DNA of 64,000 nucleotides from Streptomyces cyaneofuscatus (GTDB lineage Bacteria; Actinomycetota; Actinomycetes; Streptomycetales; Streptomycetaceae). The translations under genes were made by a program, and so were the position numbers. Below the pieces are notes generated by a model. It did no database searches and was not told the DNA's origin. It saw only the letters and a list, made by a program, of their open reading frames with translations. The stretch lies in the NCBI RefSeq assembly GCF_000718135.1, contig NZ_JOEM01000001.1, forward strand, positions 62,001 through 126,000. Direction: 5' to 3'. How positions within the stretch are numbered: the stretch's first letter is position 1; each line of letters opens with the position of its first letter. Positions 8,581 to 16,908 of this stretch are shown here, in pieces.

Positions 8581-8725
8581 ACCGTTCAGGTTGGCATCCC
8601 CGGGCTCCGGAAGTGAAGCCGGGGTGGAGAACGCCGACCGGGTGGGCGTCACGGAACGTGACCGGTCCTGAGCTGAGCGAACCGCGACTTCGGTACCGAA
8701 CCACCCGGTAGGTACTCTGGCGGGC

Positions 8726-9694
8726 ATGCGCGCACTCCTCGTGGTCAACCCGGCAGCCACCACCACCAGTGCACGCACCCGTGACGTCCTCATCCACGCC
8801 CTGGCCAGCGAGATGAAGCTGGAGGCGGTGACCACGGAGTACCGGGGTCACGCACGGGACCTGGGGCGACGGGCGGCCGACAGCGACGACATCGGCCTGG
8901 TGGTCGCCCTTGGCGGCGACGGCACGGTGAACGAGGTCGTGAACGGGCTGCTGCACCGGGGCCCGGACGTGGACCGCGTCCCGAAGCTCGCCGTGGTCCC
9001 CGGCGGCTCCACCAACGTCTTCGCACGCGCCCTGGGGCTGCCCAACGACGCCGTGGAGGCGACGGGCGCGATCCTGGACGCCCTGGAGCACCGGAGGGAG
9101 CGCACGGTCGGCCTGGGGCTCGCGGCCGGCACCCCGGGCACCGAGGACGAGTCCGTACCCGAACGCTGGTTCACTTTCTGTGCCGGTCTCGGTTTCGACG
9201 CCGGAGTGGTCGGCCGGGTCGAACAGAAGCGCGAGCACGGCAAGCGGTCGACGCATGCGCTGTACGTGCGCCAGGTGGTCCGGCAGTTCCTGAACGAGGC
9301 CCACCGCAGACACGGGACGATCACGCTCGACGTGCCCGGCCAGGAGCCCGTCACCGACCTCGCGCTCTCCATAATCTGCAACACCGCCCCCTGGACCTAC
9401 CTGGGGAATCGTCCGGTGTACGCCTCTCCGAAGGCCTCCTTCGACACCGCTCTGGACGTCCTCGGACTGAAGCGTCTGTCGACCTCGGCGGTGGCCCTCT
9501 ACGGCACCCAGCTGCTCACTTCGAGCCCTGACAGAGGGCCGCGCGGGAAGCACGCTGTTTCACTGCATGACCTCACGGACTTCACCTTGCATTCAAAGGT
9601 CCCACTGCCCTTCCAGATGGACGGCGACCACCTGGGACTGCGTACGAGCGTGACGTTCACAGGCGTACGCCGTGCACTGCGTGTGATTGTGTGA
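8726..9694 (+). CDS. Diacylglycerol kinase-family lipid kinase
   Basis: The 322-residue protein begins with MRALLVVNPAA and has the nucleotide-binding loop LGGDGTVNEVVNG and PGGSTNVFARALGLP, the diagnostic motifs of the DAGK/YegS/BmrU lipid kinases. The C-terminal beta-sandwich contains FCAGLGFDAGVV. The family phosphorylates diacylglycerol or related lipids at the inner membrane face; in actinomycetes phosphatidylinositol-related substrates are also possible. It stands alone, 145 bp from the divergent membrane-protein gene, and conserved neighbourhood (sigH on one side, wblE on the other) is as in S. coelicolor. Confidence 0.88.
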   Translation: MRALLVVNPAATTTSARTRDVLIHALASEMKLEAVTTEYRGHARDLGRRAADSDDIGLVVALGGDGTVNEVVNGLLHRGPDVDRVPKLAVVPGGSTNVFARALGLPNDAVEATGAILDALEHRRERTVGLGLAAGTPGTEDESVPERWFTFCAGLGFDAGVVGRVEQKREHGKRSTHALYVRQVVRQFLNEAHRRHGTITLDVPGQEPVTDLALSIICNTAPWTYLGNRPVYASPKASFDTALDVLGLKRLSTSAVALYGTQLLTSSPDRGPRGKHAVSLHDLTDFTLHSKVPLPFQMDGDHLGLRTSVTFTGVRRALRVIV

Positions 9695-10014
9695 GTGGAA
9701 GGGCCGAAAGTCCTTTAACTCGAACGTTTGGCCTGGCCCCCACCCCTTAGAAGTGCGGCTGTGACCTAGTCGACACCGAGGAATCAAAAAAAACTTTCCA
9801 GAAGGGGTTGTATCCGCCGCCGAGGTTTGCGAATCTCTACATGGCGATCGGGACGGCCCGCAACACCGGCCTCCACTGAGAGCCAGAACCCCTCCTCACC
9901 ATCACAGACCACACCCAGTGCTTCTGGGAGTCGGCCCGTCATCTGTGGGGGGATTCGTGAAAGCGTTCACATTCACAAGCAACAAGCGTGTAATACCAAG
10001 GAGAGGTAGCAGCC
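9695..10014 (+). other. 320-bp leader region of wblE
   Basis: No convincing gene lies here. The region holds an A-rich run (nine of ten bases A or T near 9785-9795) and, just before wblE, the AT-richer stretch around 9965-10000 where a promoter is likely, followed by the ribosome binding site AAGGAGAGG at about 9999-10007. I could not assign a -35/-10 pair with confidence. The long leader fits a highly regulated gene. Confidence 0.4.
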
Positions 10015-10272
10015 ATGGACTGGCGTCACAACGCCGTTTGTCGTGAGGAAGACCCCGAGCTGTTCTTCCCCATCGGCAACACCGGTCCTGCGCTGCTGCA
10101 GATCGAGGAAGCCAAGGCCGTCTGCCGTCGCTGCCCCGTCATGGAGCAGTGCCTGCAGTGGGCGCTCGAGTCCGGCCAGGACTCCGGCGTCTGGGGTGGC
10201 CTCAGCGAGGACGAGCGCCGCGCGATGAAGCGCCGTGCCGCTCGCAACCGGGCGCGTAACGCCAGCGCCTGA
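10015..10272 (+). CDS. wblE: WhiB-family iron-sulfur regulator WblE
   Basis: The 85-residue protein carries the four cluster-binding cysteines C9, C37, C40 and C46 (CRRCPVMEQC), the glycine-tryptophan turn GVWGG and a basic C-terminal tail. Cysteine positions match M. tuberculosis WhiB1, whose Streptomyces orthologue is WblE. These proteins bind a [4Fe-4S] cluster that reacts with NO or O2 and contact the region 4 of the principal sigma factor. A PdtaS-like histidine kinase follows convergently, the same pairing as whiB1 with pdtaS in mycobacteria. Start is supported by AAGGAGAGG eight bases upstream. Confidence 0.95.
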   Translation: MDWRHNAVCREEDPELFFPIGNTGPALLQIEEAKAVCRRCPVMEQCLQWALESGQDSGVWGGLSEDERRAMKRRAARNRARNASA

Positions 10273-10388
10273 CCGACGCCCCCCACGAACACGCCTCAGC
10301 CAGGCGGCGCGTACAGAGCGTGCGCACAGCCCCGCCTTCGAGTCGCAGCGCGCAGTACCCCGGAGCGCATCGCAACGTGAGCATCGCG

Positions 10389-10426
10389 GAGCGGGCCCGG
10401 ACCGTCACCACGGTCCGGGCCCGCTC
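10389..10426. terminator. Bidirectional terminator between wblE and the histidine kinase gene
   Basis: A 16-bp perfect stem, GAGCGGGCCCGGACCG against CGGTCCGGGCCCGCTC, with a six-base loop lies between two convergent genes. TGTTGTG follows on the plus strand. It can serve both directions. Confidence 0.8.
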
Positions 10427-10442
10427 TGTTGTGTCCCGTCAG

Positions 10443-11909
10443 TTATTTGTCACCGCGCACCGGGAGGTCCAGCACCACCTGGGTGCCGCGCTCCGGCGCC
10501 GGGACCATGCCGAACGTGCCGCCCAACTCCCCCTCGACCAGCGTCCGTACGATCTGGAGCCCCAGATTGCCGGCCCGCTGCGGGTCGAATCCCTCGGGCA
10601 GACCGCGCCCGTCGTCGGTGACGGTGATCAGCAGCCGGCCCTCGGTCGGTGAGCCGCCGCGCACGGCGGAGACCTCCACCGTGCCCTGATCCCCCACCGC
10701 GAACGCGTGTTCCAGGGCGTTCTGCATGACCTCGGTCAGCACCATGGAGAGCGGGGTGGCGACCTCGGCGTCCAGGATGCCGAAGCGGCCGGTGCGCCGG
10801 CAGGTCACCTTGCCGGGCGAGATCTCGGAGACCATCGCGATGACCCGGTCGGCGATCTCGTCGAACTCGACGCGCTCGTCCAGGTTCTGCGAGAGCGTCT
10901 CGTGGACGATCGCGATCGAACCGACGCGCCGCACCGCCTCGTTGAGCGCCTCGCGCCCCTGTTCGGAGTCCATCCGGCGCGCCTGGAGGCGCAACAGGGC
11001 GGCCACCGTCTGGAGGTTGTTCTTCACCCGGTGGTGGATCTCCCGGATGGTCGCGTCCTTGGTGATCAACTCGCGTTCGCGGCGACGGAGTTCGGTGACG
11101 TCCCGGAGCAGGACCAGCGAGCCGATGCGGACGCCCTTGGGCTTGAGCGGGATGGCCCGCAGCTGGATCACCCCGCCCTCCCCCTCCACCTCGAACTCGC
11201 GCGGCGCGTACCCGCTGGCCACCTTGACCAGGGCTTCGTCCACCGGGCCCCGGGAGGGCGCCAGTTCGGCGGTGGTGGTGCCGAGGTGGTGGCCGACCAG
11301 GTCGGAGGCGAGGCCGAGGCGGTGGTAGGCGGAGAGGCCGTTGGGGCTGGCGTACTGCACGACCCCGTCCGCGTCCAGCCGGATCAGGCCGTCGCCGACG
11401 CGCGGGGAGGCGTCCATGTCGACCTGCTGGCCGGGGAAGGGGAAGGACCCGGCGGCGATCATCTGGGCCAGGTCGGAGGCGGACTGGAGGTAGGTGAGCT
11501 CCAGCCGGGAGGGGGTGCGCACGGTGAGCAGGTTGGTGTTGCGGGCGATGACGCCGAGGACCCGGCCCTCACGGCGTACGGGGATGGACTCGACCCGTAC
11601 GGGAACCTCCTCGCGCCACTCCGGGTCGCCCTCGCGCACGATCCGGCCCTCGTCCAGGGCCGCGTCCAGCAGCGGGCGGCGGCCGCGCGGCACCAGATGG
11701 CCGACCATGTCGTCCTGGTAGGAGGTGGGGCCGGTGTTGGGCCGCATCTGGGCGACCGAGACGTACCGCGTGCCGTCGCGGGTGGGGACCCAGAGCACGA
11801 GGTCGGCGAAGGACAGGTCGGAGAGCAGCTGCCACTCCGAGACCAGCAGATGGAGCCACTCGAGGTCGGTGTCGCTCAGAGCGGTGTGCTGGCGGACGAG
11901 ATCGTTCAT
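10443..11909 (-). CDS. PdtaS-like soluble sensor histidine kinase
   Basis: The 488-residue protein has an N-terminal GAF-like domain (about 1-150), a PAS domain (about 165-285), a HisKA_2-type dimerisation helix with IREIHHRVKNNLQT holding the phosphorylated histidine, and an HATPase domain with MQNALEHAF and DDGRGLPEGF. There are no membrane segments. This is the architecture of PdtaS (Rv3220c), which signals to the RNA-binding antiterminator PdtaR. The neighbouring wblE (whiB1 orthologue) reproduces mycobacterial synteny. The ATG at 11909 is used because homologous sequence starts with MNDLVRQHTALS. A dre-like DasR site lies about 160 bp upstream. Confidence 0.85.
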   Translation of the reverse strand: MNDLVRQHTALSDTDLEWLHLLVSEWQLLSDLSFADLVLWVPTRDGTRYVSVAQMRPNTGPTSYQDDMVGHLVPRGRRPLLDAALDEGRIVREGDPEWREEVPVRVESIPVRREGRVLGVIARNTNLLTVRTPSRLELTYLQSASDLAQMIAAGSFPFPGQQVDMDASPRVGDGLIRLDADGVVQYASPNGLSAYHRLGLASDLVGHHLGTTTAELAPSRGPVDEALVKVASGYAPREFEVEGEGGVIQLRAIPLKPKGVRIGSLVLLRDVTELRRRERELITKDATIREIHHRVKNNLQTVAALLRLQARRMDSEQGREALNEAVRRVGSIAIVHETLSQNLDERVEFDEIADRVIAMVSEISPGKVTCRRTGRFGILDAEVATPLSMVLTEVMQNALEHAFAVGDQGTVEVSAVRGGSPTEGRLLITVTDDGRGLPEGFDPQRAGNLGLQIVRTLVEGELGGTFGMVPAPERGTQVVLDLPVRGDK

Positions 11910-12312
11910 GGAGGGCACCTGTGGAGCGTACCCGGGGTTAACAGCGGTGTTCGAACCGATCGGCGCCGGGAGCCGTGCCTCAGGGATAGGCGCCCGTGTT
12001 GGACGGGATGTCGATGGACAGGGCGCGGTGTACGGCCCGAGAATGTCGCGCACATGGATGGACACAGGCAATTGGTCTAGTCCACAATGAGTTCACCAAG
12101 ACCTCCACTCTCCCCGCACAGGAGAGTGGACCGAGGCACCCGGCGCTCTCTGCCCTGACCGCGCCACGGTGCCTCCTGTGGCCGGGGGCACCGCACACCG
12201 CCGGCCAGGTAGCTCCGGGCTGCGGTGCCGGGCGGGCTGAGGGTCCCGCCCTGGCGCCGCGGCCCGCGGGTGTTTCCGGGGCCGTACGTTTCCGGGCCGT
12301 ACGGTCCACTTC
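11910..12312. other. 403-bp intergenic region with dre-like site and hairpins
   Basis: No gene is supported here. It contains the dre-like site at 12071-12086, a 9-bp stem (CCACTCTCC at 12105-12113 with GGAGAGTGG at 12121-12129) and a 7-bp stem (GGGCGGG at 12230-12236 with CCCGCCC at 12245-12251). The stems are downstream of the SIS gene on the minus strand and may end its transcript; the promoter of the histidine kinase gene must also be here. Confidence 0.45.
12071..12086. promoter_or_regulatory. dre-like DasR site upstream of the histidine kinase gene
   Basis: ATTGGTCTAGTCCACA matches the DasR consensus (ACTGGTCTAGACCAGT) at most core positions and is very close to the nagB site at 13534. 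It is 162 bp upstream of the kinase start and 227 bp downstream of the SIS gene stop, so its target is uncertain. Confidence 0.55.
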
Positions 12313-13395
12313 TCAGCTGGTCTCCGTGACCTTCGCCAGGGCGCGCGGCGAGTCCGGGTCCTGGCCCCGCGCGATGGTGACCTCGTACGCGAGCATCTGG
12401 AGCGGCAGGATCTCCAGGATCGGCTGCAACTCCTCGGGCACCCCCGACGTCGGCAGCGAGAAGCCCGCCGACGCCGCTTCCACCTGAGCCTTCGGTCCGA
12501 CCACAAAGAGGTCCGCGCCACGTCCGCGCAGCCGGTCCAGCACCGGCTGGAGGGCCTCGCCGCCCCGGCCGTCGGTGACCACGGCGATCACCGGGGAGAT
12601 GTTGTCGACCATCGCCAGCGGGCCGTGCAGGAGGTCGGCGCCCGAGTAGGAGAGAGCGGGGATGTAGCTGGTCTCCATGAGCTTCAGGGCGGCTTCCTTG
12701 GCCGTGGGGTAGCCGTAGCCGCGCGAGGTGATCACCATGCGCTCGGCGAAGCGGTAGCGGGCGGCCAGCGCCTTGACCTCGGCCCGGCGGCCCAGGATCG
12801 CGCCCGCCAGGTCGGGCAGGGCCGACGCCGCCTCCGTACCGTCGACGCCCGCCAGGCCCTCCACGAAGAGGTACAGGGAGAGCAGGGAGGCCGTGTACGT
12901 CTTGGTGGCCGGCAGCGCCTTCTCCGGGCCCGCCAGGATGTCGATGTGGAACTCGGATACGGCGGCGAGCGCGGAGTCCGGGTTGTTGGTGACGGCGAGG
13001 GTGACCGCACCGGCCTCCCGGGCGGCCCTCGTGGAGGCCACCAGGTCCGGTGAGCCGCCCGACTGACTGACGGTGACGACCAGGACGTCCCGCAGATCGG
13101 GCTTGGCCCCGTACGCCGTCGTGGTGGACATGGAGGCGAGGCCGCAGGGCAGGCCGAGCCGGATCTCCAGCAGGTACTTCGCGTAGAGCGCCGCGTTGTC
13201 GGAGGTGCCGCGCGCGGTGAGCAGGACGAAACGGGGCTTCCTGGCGGCGATCTCGGCGGCCACCTCGCGGATGCGGGGCGCGCCTTGGTCGAGGATGCGC
13301 CGCAGCATCGCGGGCTGCTCGGCCATCTCGCCGGACATGATGCGGCCGGGCACATCGCGCTGGTCGTCGGGGCCGGGCGGAGGGGTGGCTGACAT
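12313..13395 (-). CDS. SIS-domain protein of the GlmS/aminosugar isomerase type
   Basis: The 360-residue protein has two SIS domains. The first includes LLTARGTSDNAALYAKYLLE and VVTVSQSGGSPD, and the second includes SRGYGYPTAKEAALKLMETS, both typical of the isomerase half of glucosamine-6-phosphate synthase. The glutaminase half is missing, so it is not a full GlmS; deaminase or sugar-phosphate isomerase activity on aminosugars is likely. It is divergent from nagB across a dre site, which places it in the DasR-controlled N-acetylglucosamine regulon. The start MSATPPPG at 13395 is chosen over upstream in-frame codons by conservation. Confidence 0.85.
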   Translation of the reverse strand: MSATPPPGPDDQRDVPGRIMSGEMAEQPAMLRRILDQGAPRIREVAAEIAARKPRFVLLTARGTSDNAALYAKYLLEIRLGLPCGLASMSTTTAYGAKPDLRDVLVVTVSQSGGSPDLVASTRAAREAGAVTLAVTNNPDSALAAVSEFHIDILAGPEKALPATKTYTASLLSLYLFVEGLAGVDGTEAASALPDLAGAILGRRAEVKALAARYRFAERMVITSRGYGYPTAKEAALKLMETSYIPALSYSGADLLHGPLAMVDNISPVIAVVTDGRGGEALQPVLDRLRGRGADLFVVGPKAQVEAASAGFSLPTSGVPEELQPILEILPLQMLAYEVTIARGQDPDSPRALAKVTETS

Positions 13396-13533
13396 GAAGG
13401 GTGCCTCCCGATGCGGTGTCGTACCGGACAAGTCGACCAGGCAAACGCGGGGTCCGCCAGCGGGCGGCGCGGGTGGACCGAACCGTGGCCCGTTCACCGC
13501 ACAGACGGCCGATTCTGCTAGATTGGGCCTTTG

Positions 13534-13549
13534 ATTGGTCTATACCACA
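13534..13549. promoter_or_regulatory. DasR operator (dre) between the SIS gene and nagB
   Basis: ATTGGTCTATACCACA contains the full dre core TGGTCTATACCA. It is 32 bp before the nagB start and 139 bp from the divergent SIS gene, so DasR can repress both until glucosamine-6-phosphate or GlcNAc-6-phosphate accumulates. Control of nagB by DasR is established in S. coelicolor. Confidence 0.88.
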
Positions 13550-13580
13550 GGGTTCCACTCATCAGATCGGCAGGCACAGC

Positions 13581-14366
13581 GTGGAAGTTGTCATCGTCCC
13601 GGACGCCACGGCAGGCGGCGAACTGATCGCGGAGGCCATCGCCTCCCTGCTCAGCCGCAAGCCCGACGCCCTGCTCGGCGTTGCCACCGGCTCTACCCCG
13701 CTGCCCATCTACCGCGCGCTGGCGGCCAAGGTCGCCGCCGGGGCCGTCGACGCCTCGCGCGCCCGGATCTGCCAGCTGGACGAGTACGTCGGGCTGCCCG
13801 TGGGCCACCCGGAGTCGTACCGCTCCGTGGTCCTGCGTGAGGTCGTCGAGCCGCTCGGGCTCTCCGAGGCGTCCTTCATGGGCCCGGACGGCTCGGCCGA
13901 GGACGTCCAGGCGGCCTGTGAGGCGTACGACCGGGCGCTGGCGGAGGCCGGCGGGGTCGACCTCCAGCTGCTCGGCATCGGCACCGACGGGCACATCGGC
14001 TTCAACGAGCCGTGCTCGTCGCTCGCCTCGCGCACCCGGATCAAGACGCTGACCGAGCAGACCCGGGTGGACAACGCGCGCTTCTTCGACGACGACATCG
14101 ACCAGGTGCCGCACCACGTGATCACCCAGGGCATCGGGACGATCCTGGACGCCCGGCACCCGATCCTGCTGGCCACCGGTGAGGGCAAGGCGGAGGCCGT
14201 CGCCCAGACCGTGGAGGGGCCGGTCGCCTCGATCGTGCCGGCCTCGGCGCTGCAGCTGCATCCGCATGCGACGGTGGTGGTGGACGAGGCGGCGGCGTCG
14301 AAGCTGAAGCTGGCGGACTACTTCCGCGCCACGTATGCGGCTAAGCCGGCGTGGCAGGGGTTGTAG
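13581..14366 (+). CDS. nagB: Glucosamine-6-phosphate deaminase NagB
   Basis: The 261-residue protein has the NagB motifs: LLGVATGSTPLPIYRAL binding the phosphate, CQLDEYVGLP with the catalytic Asp-Glu region, and LLGIGTDGHIGFNEPCSSL with the active-site histidine. It converts glucosamine-6-phosphate to fructose-6-phosphate and ammonia, linking chitin-derived sugars to glycolysis. The GTG at 13581 gives the usual family length. A dre site just upstream places it under DasR, and a strong terminator follows. Confidence 0.96.
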   Translation: MEVVIVPDATAGGELIAEAIASLLSRKPDALLGVATGSTPLPIYRALAAKVAAGAVDASRARICQLDEYVGLPVGHPESYRSVVLREVVEPLGLSEASFMGPDGSAEDVQAACEAYDRALAEAGGVDLQLLGIGTDGHIGFNEPCSSLASRTRIKTLTEQTRVDNARFFDDDIDQVPHHVITQGIGTILDARHPILLATGEGKAEAVAQTVEGPVASIVPASALQLHPHATVVVDEAAASKLKLADYFRATYAAKPAWQGL

Positions 14367-14384
14367 GCCGTACGCCTGTACGTG

Positions 14385-14426
14385 CGGGAAGGGCCAGGAC
14401 ACCGTGAGGCGTCCTGGCCCTTCCCG
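14385..14426 (+). terminator. Terminator after nagB
   Basis: CGGGAAGGGCCAGGAC at 14385-14400 pairs perfectly over 16 bp with 14411-14426 around a ten-base loop, followed by TTGT. It starts 19 bases after the nagB stop. Confidence 0.85.
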
Positions 14427-14433
14427 TTGTGCC

Positions 14434-14520
14434 GCCCGTCCGGCGAGAGGCTTTGTCCTCAATCGCCGGACGGGCTCGATTTTCGGCCTTGCGGCCTCGC
14501 CCTCAGACGCCGGACGGGCT
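14434..14520. repeat. Dispersed Streptomyces repeat built on GCCGGACGGGC
   Basis: GCCCGTCCGGCGA (14434-14446) and its exact inverse at 14463-14475 form a 13-bp stem, and a third copy, GCCGGACGGGCT, lies at 14509-14520 and forms the last codons of the GH3 gene. Such GTCCGGCGATTGAGGAC-type elements are scattered in Streptomyces intergenic DNA. It may act as a terminator for the convergent genes. Confidence 0.6.
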
Positions 14521-16038
14521 GGAAGTCACCGCTTCCGCCGCCGCCTGGCCGCAGACCCTCGACGCGCCGTGGGTGGCTATGTGGAGCGCTCCCCGGGGGG
14601 TGGACTCCGGGACGCCCATCTCGACCACGATCGTGTCCGGGCGGGCCGCCAGCAGGGCGTCCAGCGCCGCGCCCATCCAGGCGTGGCGGTGTTCGTCGCG
14701 GACGACGGCGACGATGCGCCGATCCCCCGCCGCCGTGACCGCCTCGGCCACCGGGTCGGCGCTCTCGCTGGTGTACCGGCCCGACTCCGTGCCCGGCAGG
14801 AGCCGGGTGAGTCCGGCGGCGATGCCCCAGGGGGTCTCGTCGCCGACCGCGATGTTCGCCACCGCGGAGAACTCCGCGACGTAACCCGGCTCGGTCAGCC
14901 GGTCGCCGGTGCCGGTGATCTTCAGCGCGCGGCGGGCGGCCACCAGGCCGATGTCGGAGCTGACTCCGGTGCCGGGCGCGGTCCCCTCCTGCACTTCCGC
15001 GCCCGGCTCCGGGACGTCCCCCCGGGCCCCCTGCGTCCAGGACGCGAGGGCTCGTACACGGGCGGCCGCATCCGCGAGCCGCTCCTCGGCCAGGTCTCCG
15101 CTGTGCACGGCCGCCACCAGGGCGTCGCGCAGACGCAGCACCGTCTCCTCGTCGGCCAGCCCGCCGCCGACGCAGATCGCGTCGGCGCCCGCGGCGATCG
15201 CGAGGACCGATCCGCGCTCGATGCCGTAGGTCCTGGAGATGGCTTCCATCTCCACGCCGTCGGTGACGATCAGGCCGTCGTAGCCCAGTTCCTGACGGAG
15301 CAGACCGGTGAGGATCCGCGGACTCAGGGTGGCCGGGCGGTCCGGGTCGAGTGCGGGAAGCAGGATATGCGCGCTCATCACCGATTTGGAACCCGCTGCG
15401 ATGGCCGCCCGGAAAGGCAGCAGCTCACGGGCGTGCAGGGTGTCGAGATCCACATCGATGCGGGGCGTCGCCAGGTGCGAGTCGACCGCGGTGTCGCCGT
15501 GGCCGGGGAAGTGCTTGGTGCAGGCGGCGACACCGGCGGCCTGGAGCCCCTCGATGTACGCGGCGGTGTGCCGGGCCACCAGCGCCGTGTCGGCGCCGAA
15601 GGAGCGTACGCCGATGACCGGGTTGTCCGGGTTGGAGTTGACGTCCGCGGACGGCGCCCAGTTGAGGTTGACGCCGCACACGGCAAGCCGGCGGCCGAGC
15701 TCGTGGGCGACGGCCCGGGTCAGGCCGGTGTCGTCGACGGAGCCGAGGGCGAAGTTGCCCGGGAACGAGGAGCCGTCCCTGACCTCCAGGCGGGTCACGT
15801 CCCCGCCCTCCTCGTCGATGGCGACGAGGACATCGTCCCGCTCGGAGCGCAGCCGCGCGGTGAGGGCGGCGAGCTGCTCGGGCGACTCGATGTTGCGGCC
15901 GAACAGCCCGACGGAGGTGAGCCCTTCACCGACGCGGCGCAGCAGCCAGTCCGGTGCGGTGGTTCCGGTGAATCCGGGCTGGAGCACCGCGAGCGCGTCG
16001 CGCGTCAGGGTGTCCGTGGTGGAAACGAGGGTGGTCAT
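14503..16038 (-). CDS. dasD: GH3 beta-N-acetylglucosaminidase, DasD-like
   Basis: The 511-residue protein is a glycoside hydrolase family 3 enzyme. It contains the NagZ-type loop KHFPGHGDTAVDSH, whose Asp-His dyad is the general acid/base, and the nucleophile region LIVTDGVEMEAI. There is no signal peptide, so it acts in the cytosol on imported chitobiose or muropeptides, releasing N-acetylglucosamine. It follows dasC by nine bases on the same strand; in S. coelicolor the equivalent gene next to dasABC (dasD) encodes a GlcNAc-induced N-acetylglucosaminidase. A C-terminal extension of about 150 residues beyond the catalytic domain is present. Confidence 0.88.
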   Translation of the reverse strand: MTTLVSTTDTLTRDALAVLQPGFTGTTAPDWLLRRVGEGLTSVGLFGRNIESPEQLAALTARLRSERDDVLVAIDEEGGDVTRLEVRDGSSFPGNFALGSVDDTGLTRAVAHELGRRLAVCGVNLNWAPSADVNSNPDNPVIGVRSFGADTALVARHTAAYIEGLQAAGVAACTKHFPGHGDTAVDSHLATPRIDVDLDTLHARELLPFRAAIAAGSKSVMSAHILLPALDPDRPATLSPRILTGLLRQELGYDGLIVTDGVEMEAISRTYGIERGSVLAIAAGADAICVGGGLADEETVLRLRDALVAAVHSGDLAEERLADAAARVRALASWTQGARGDVPEPGAEVQEGTAPGTGVSSDIGLVAARRALKITGTGDRLTEPGYVAEFSAVANIAVGDETPWGIAAGLTRLLPGTESGRYTSESADPVAEAVTAAGDRRIVAVVRDEHRHAWMGAALDALLAARPDTIVVEMGVPESTPRGALHIATHGASRVCGQAAAEAVTSSPSGV

Positions 16039-16047
16039 GGGCCCGCA

Positions 16048-16908
16048 CTATCCCTTCACAGCGCCGGAGGTGAGGCCTGCGGCCATCTTCTTCTGGATGA
16101 TCATGAAGAAGATGACGACGGGCAGGGCGATCATGGTGGAGGCCGCCATGAGTGCGCCGTAGTCCGTTCCACGCTCGGTGGTGAAGGTCATCAGCCACAC
16201 GTTGAGCGTGTACTTGGAGTTGTCGTTGATCAGGATGTACGCGAAGAGGTACTCGTTCCACGCGTTCACCAGGGCGAAGATCGACGCGGCGGCGAGCCCG
16301 GGGGCGAGCAGCGGGAAGACCACCTTGCGGAAGGCCCCGAAGCGGGTGAGGCCGTCGACCATCGCGGACTCCTCCAGCTCCACCGGGATGTTCACGACGA
16401 AGCCGCGGATCATGATGGTGGCGAAGGGCAGCGTGGCGACCAGGTAGACGACGATCAGGCCCCAGTACTCGTCGATCCCGCCCATGGCGTTGAGCTGGGC
16501 GTAGATCGGGATGAGCATCGCCGTGGGCGGCAGCATCTGCACCAGGATCATGATCAGGAGCAGCGGCTTGCGGCCGAAGAAGCGGAACCGGCCGATCGCC
16601 AGGGCCGCCAGGGTCGCGATGATCATGCCGCCGACCACCGCGGTGACGGCGACGATCAGGCTGGACTGGATGGCGGTGGTGAAGTTCGGCTGGTCGACGG
16701 CGCGCGCGAAGTTGTCGAAGGTGATCGACGTGGGCCACAGCGTCTGGTTGTAGCTGCGGATCTCGCGGTTGGGCCGCAGGGAGCTGATGACCAGCCAGTA
16801 GACCGGGAAGATCATGACGACGGCGATGCCGAGGCCGAGGATGTCCAGGTGGAGCCGGCTCTTCTTCCGGTCCGGACGCAGCGCCTGTGTTTTGGTCGTG
16901 CTGCTCAT
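16048..16908 (-). CDS. dasC: Chitobiose ABC transporter permease DasC
   Basis: The 286-residue permease has six membrane segments and the MalG-type EAA loop (ELEESAMVDGLTRFGAFRKV). It begins with a short basic N-terminus. Its start overlaps the dasB stop by four bases (ATGA), so the two permeases are translationally coupled. Together with DasB and lipoprotein DasA it imports N,N'-diacetylchitobiose; the ATPase (MsiK in S. coelicolor) is not encoded here. Expression follows the dre sites upstream of dasA. Confidence 0.93.
   Translation of the reverse strand: MSSTTKTQALRPDRKKSRLHLDILGLGIAVVMIFPVYWLVISSLRPNREIRSYNQTLWPTSITFDNFARAVDQPNFTTAIQSSLIVAVTAVVGGMIIATLAALAIGRFRFFGRKPLLLIMILVQMLPPTAMLIPIYAQLNAMGGIDEYWGLIVVYLVATLPFATIMIRGFVVNIPVELEESAMVDGLTRFGAFRKVVFPLLAPGLAAASIFALVNAWNEYLFAYILINDNSKYTLNVWLMTFTTERGTDYGALMAASTMIALPVVIFFMIIQKKMAAGLTSGAVKG

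Noticed and set aside
9827..10009. 60-codon frame upstream of wblE
   Set aside because: No ribosome binding site, atypical composition and overlap with the wblE control region argue against a gene.
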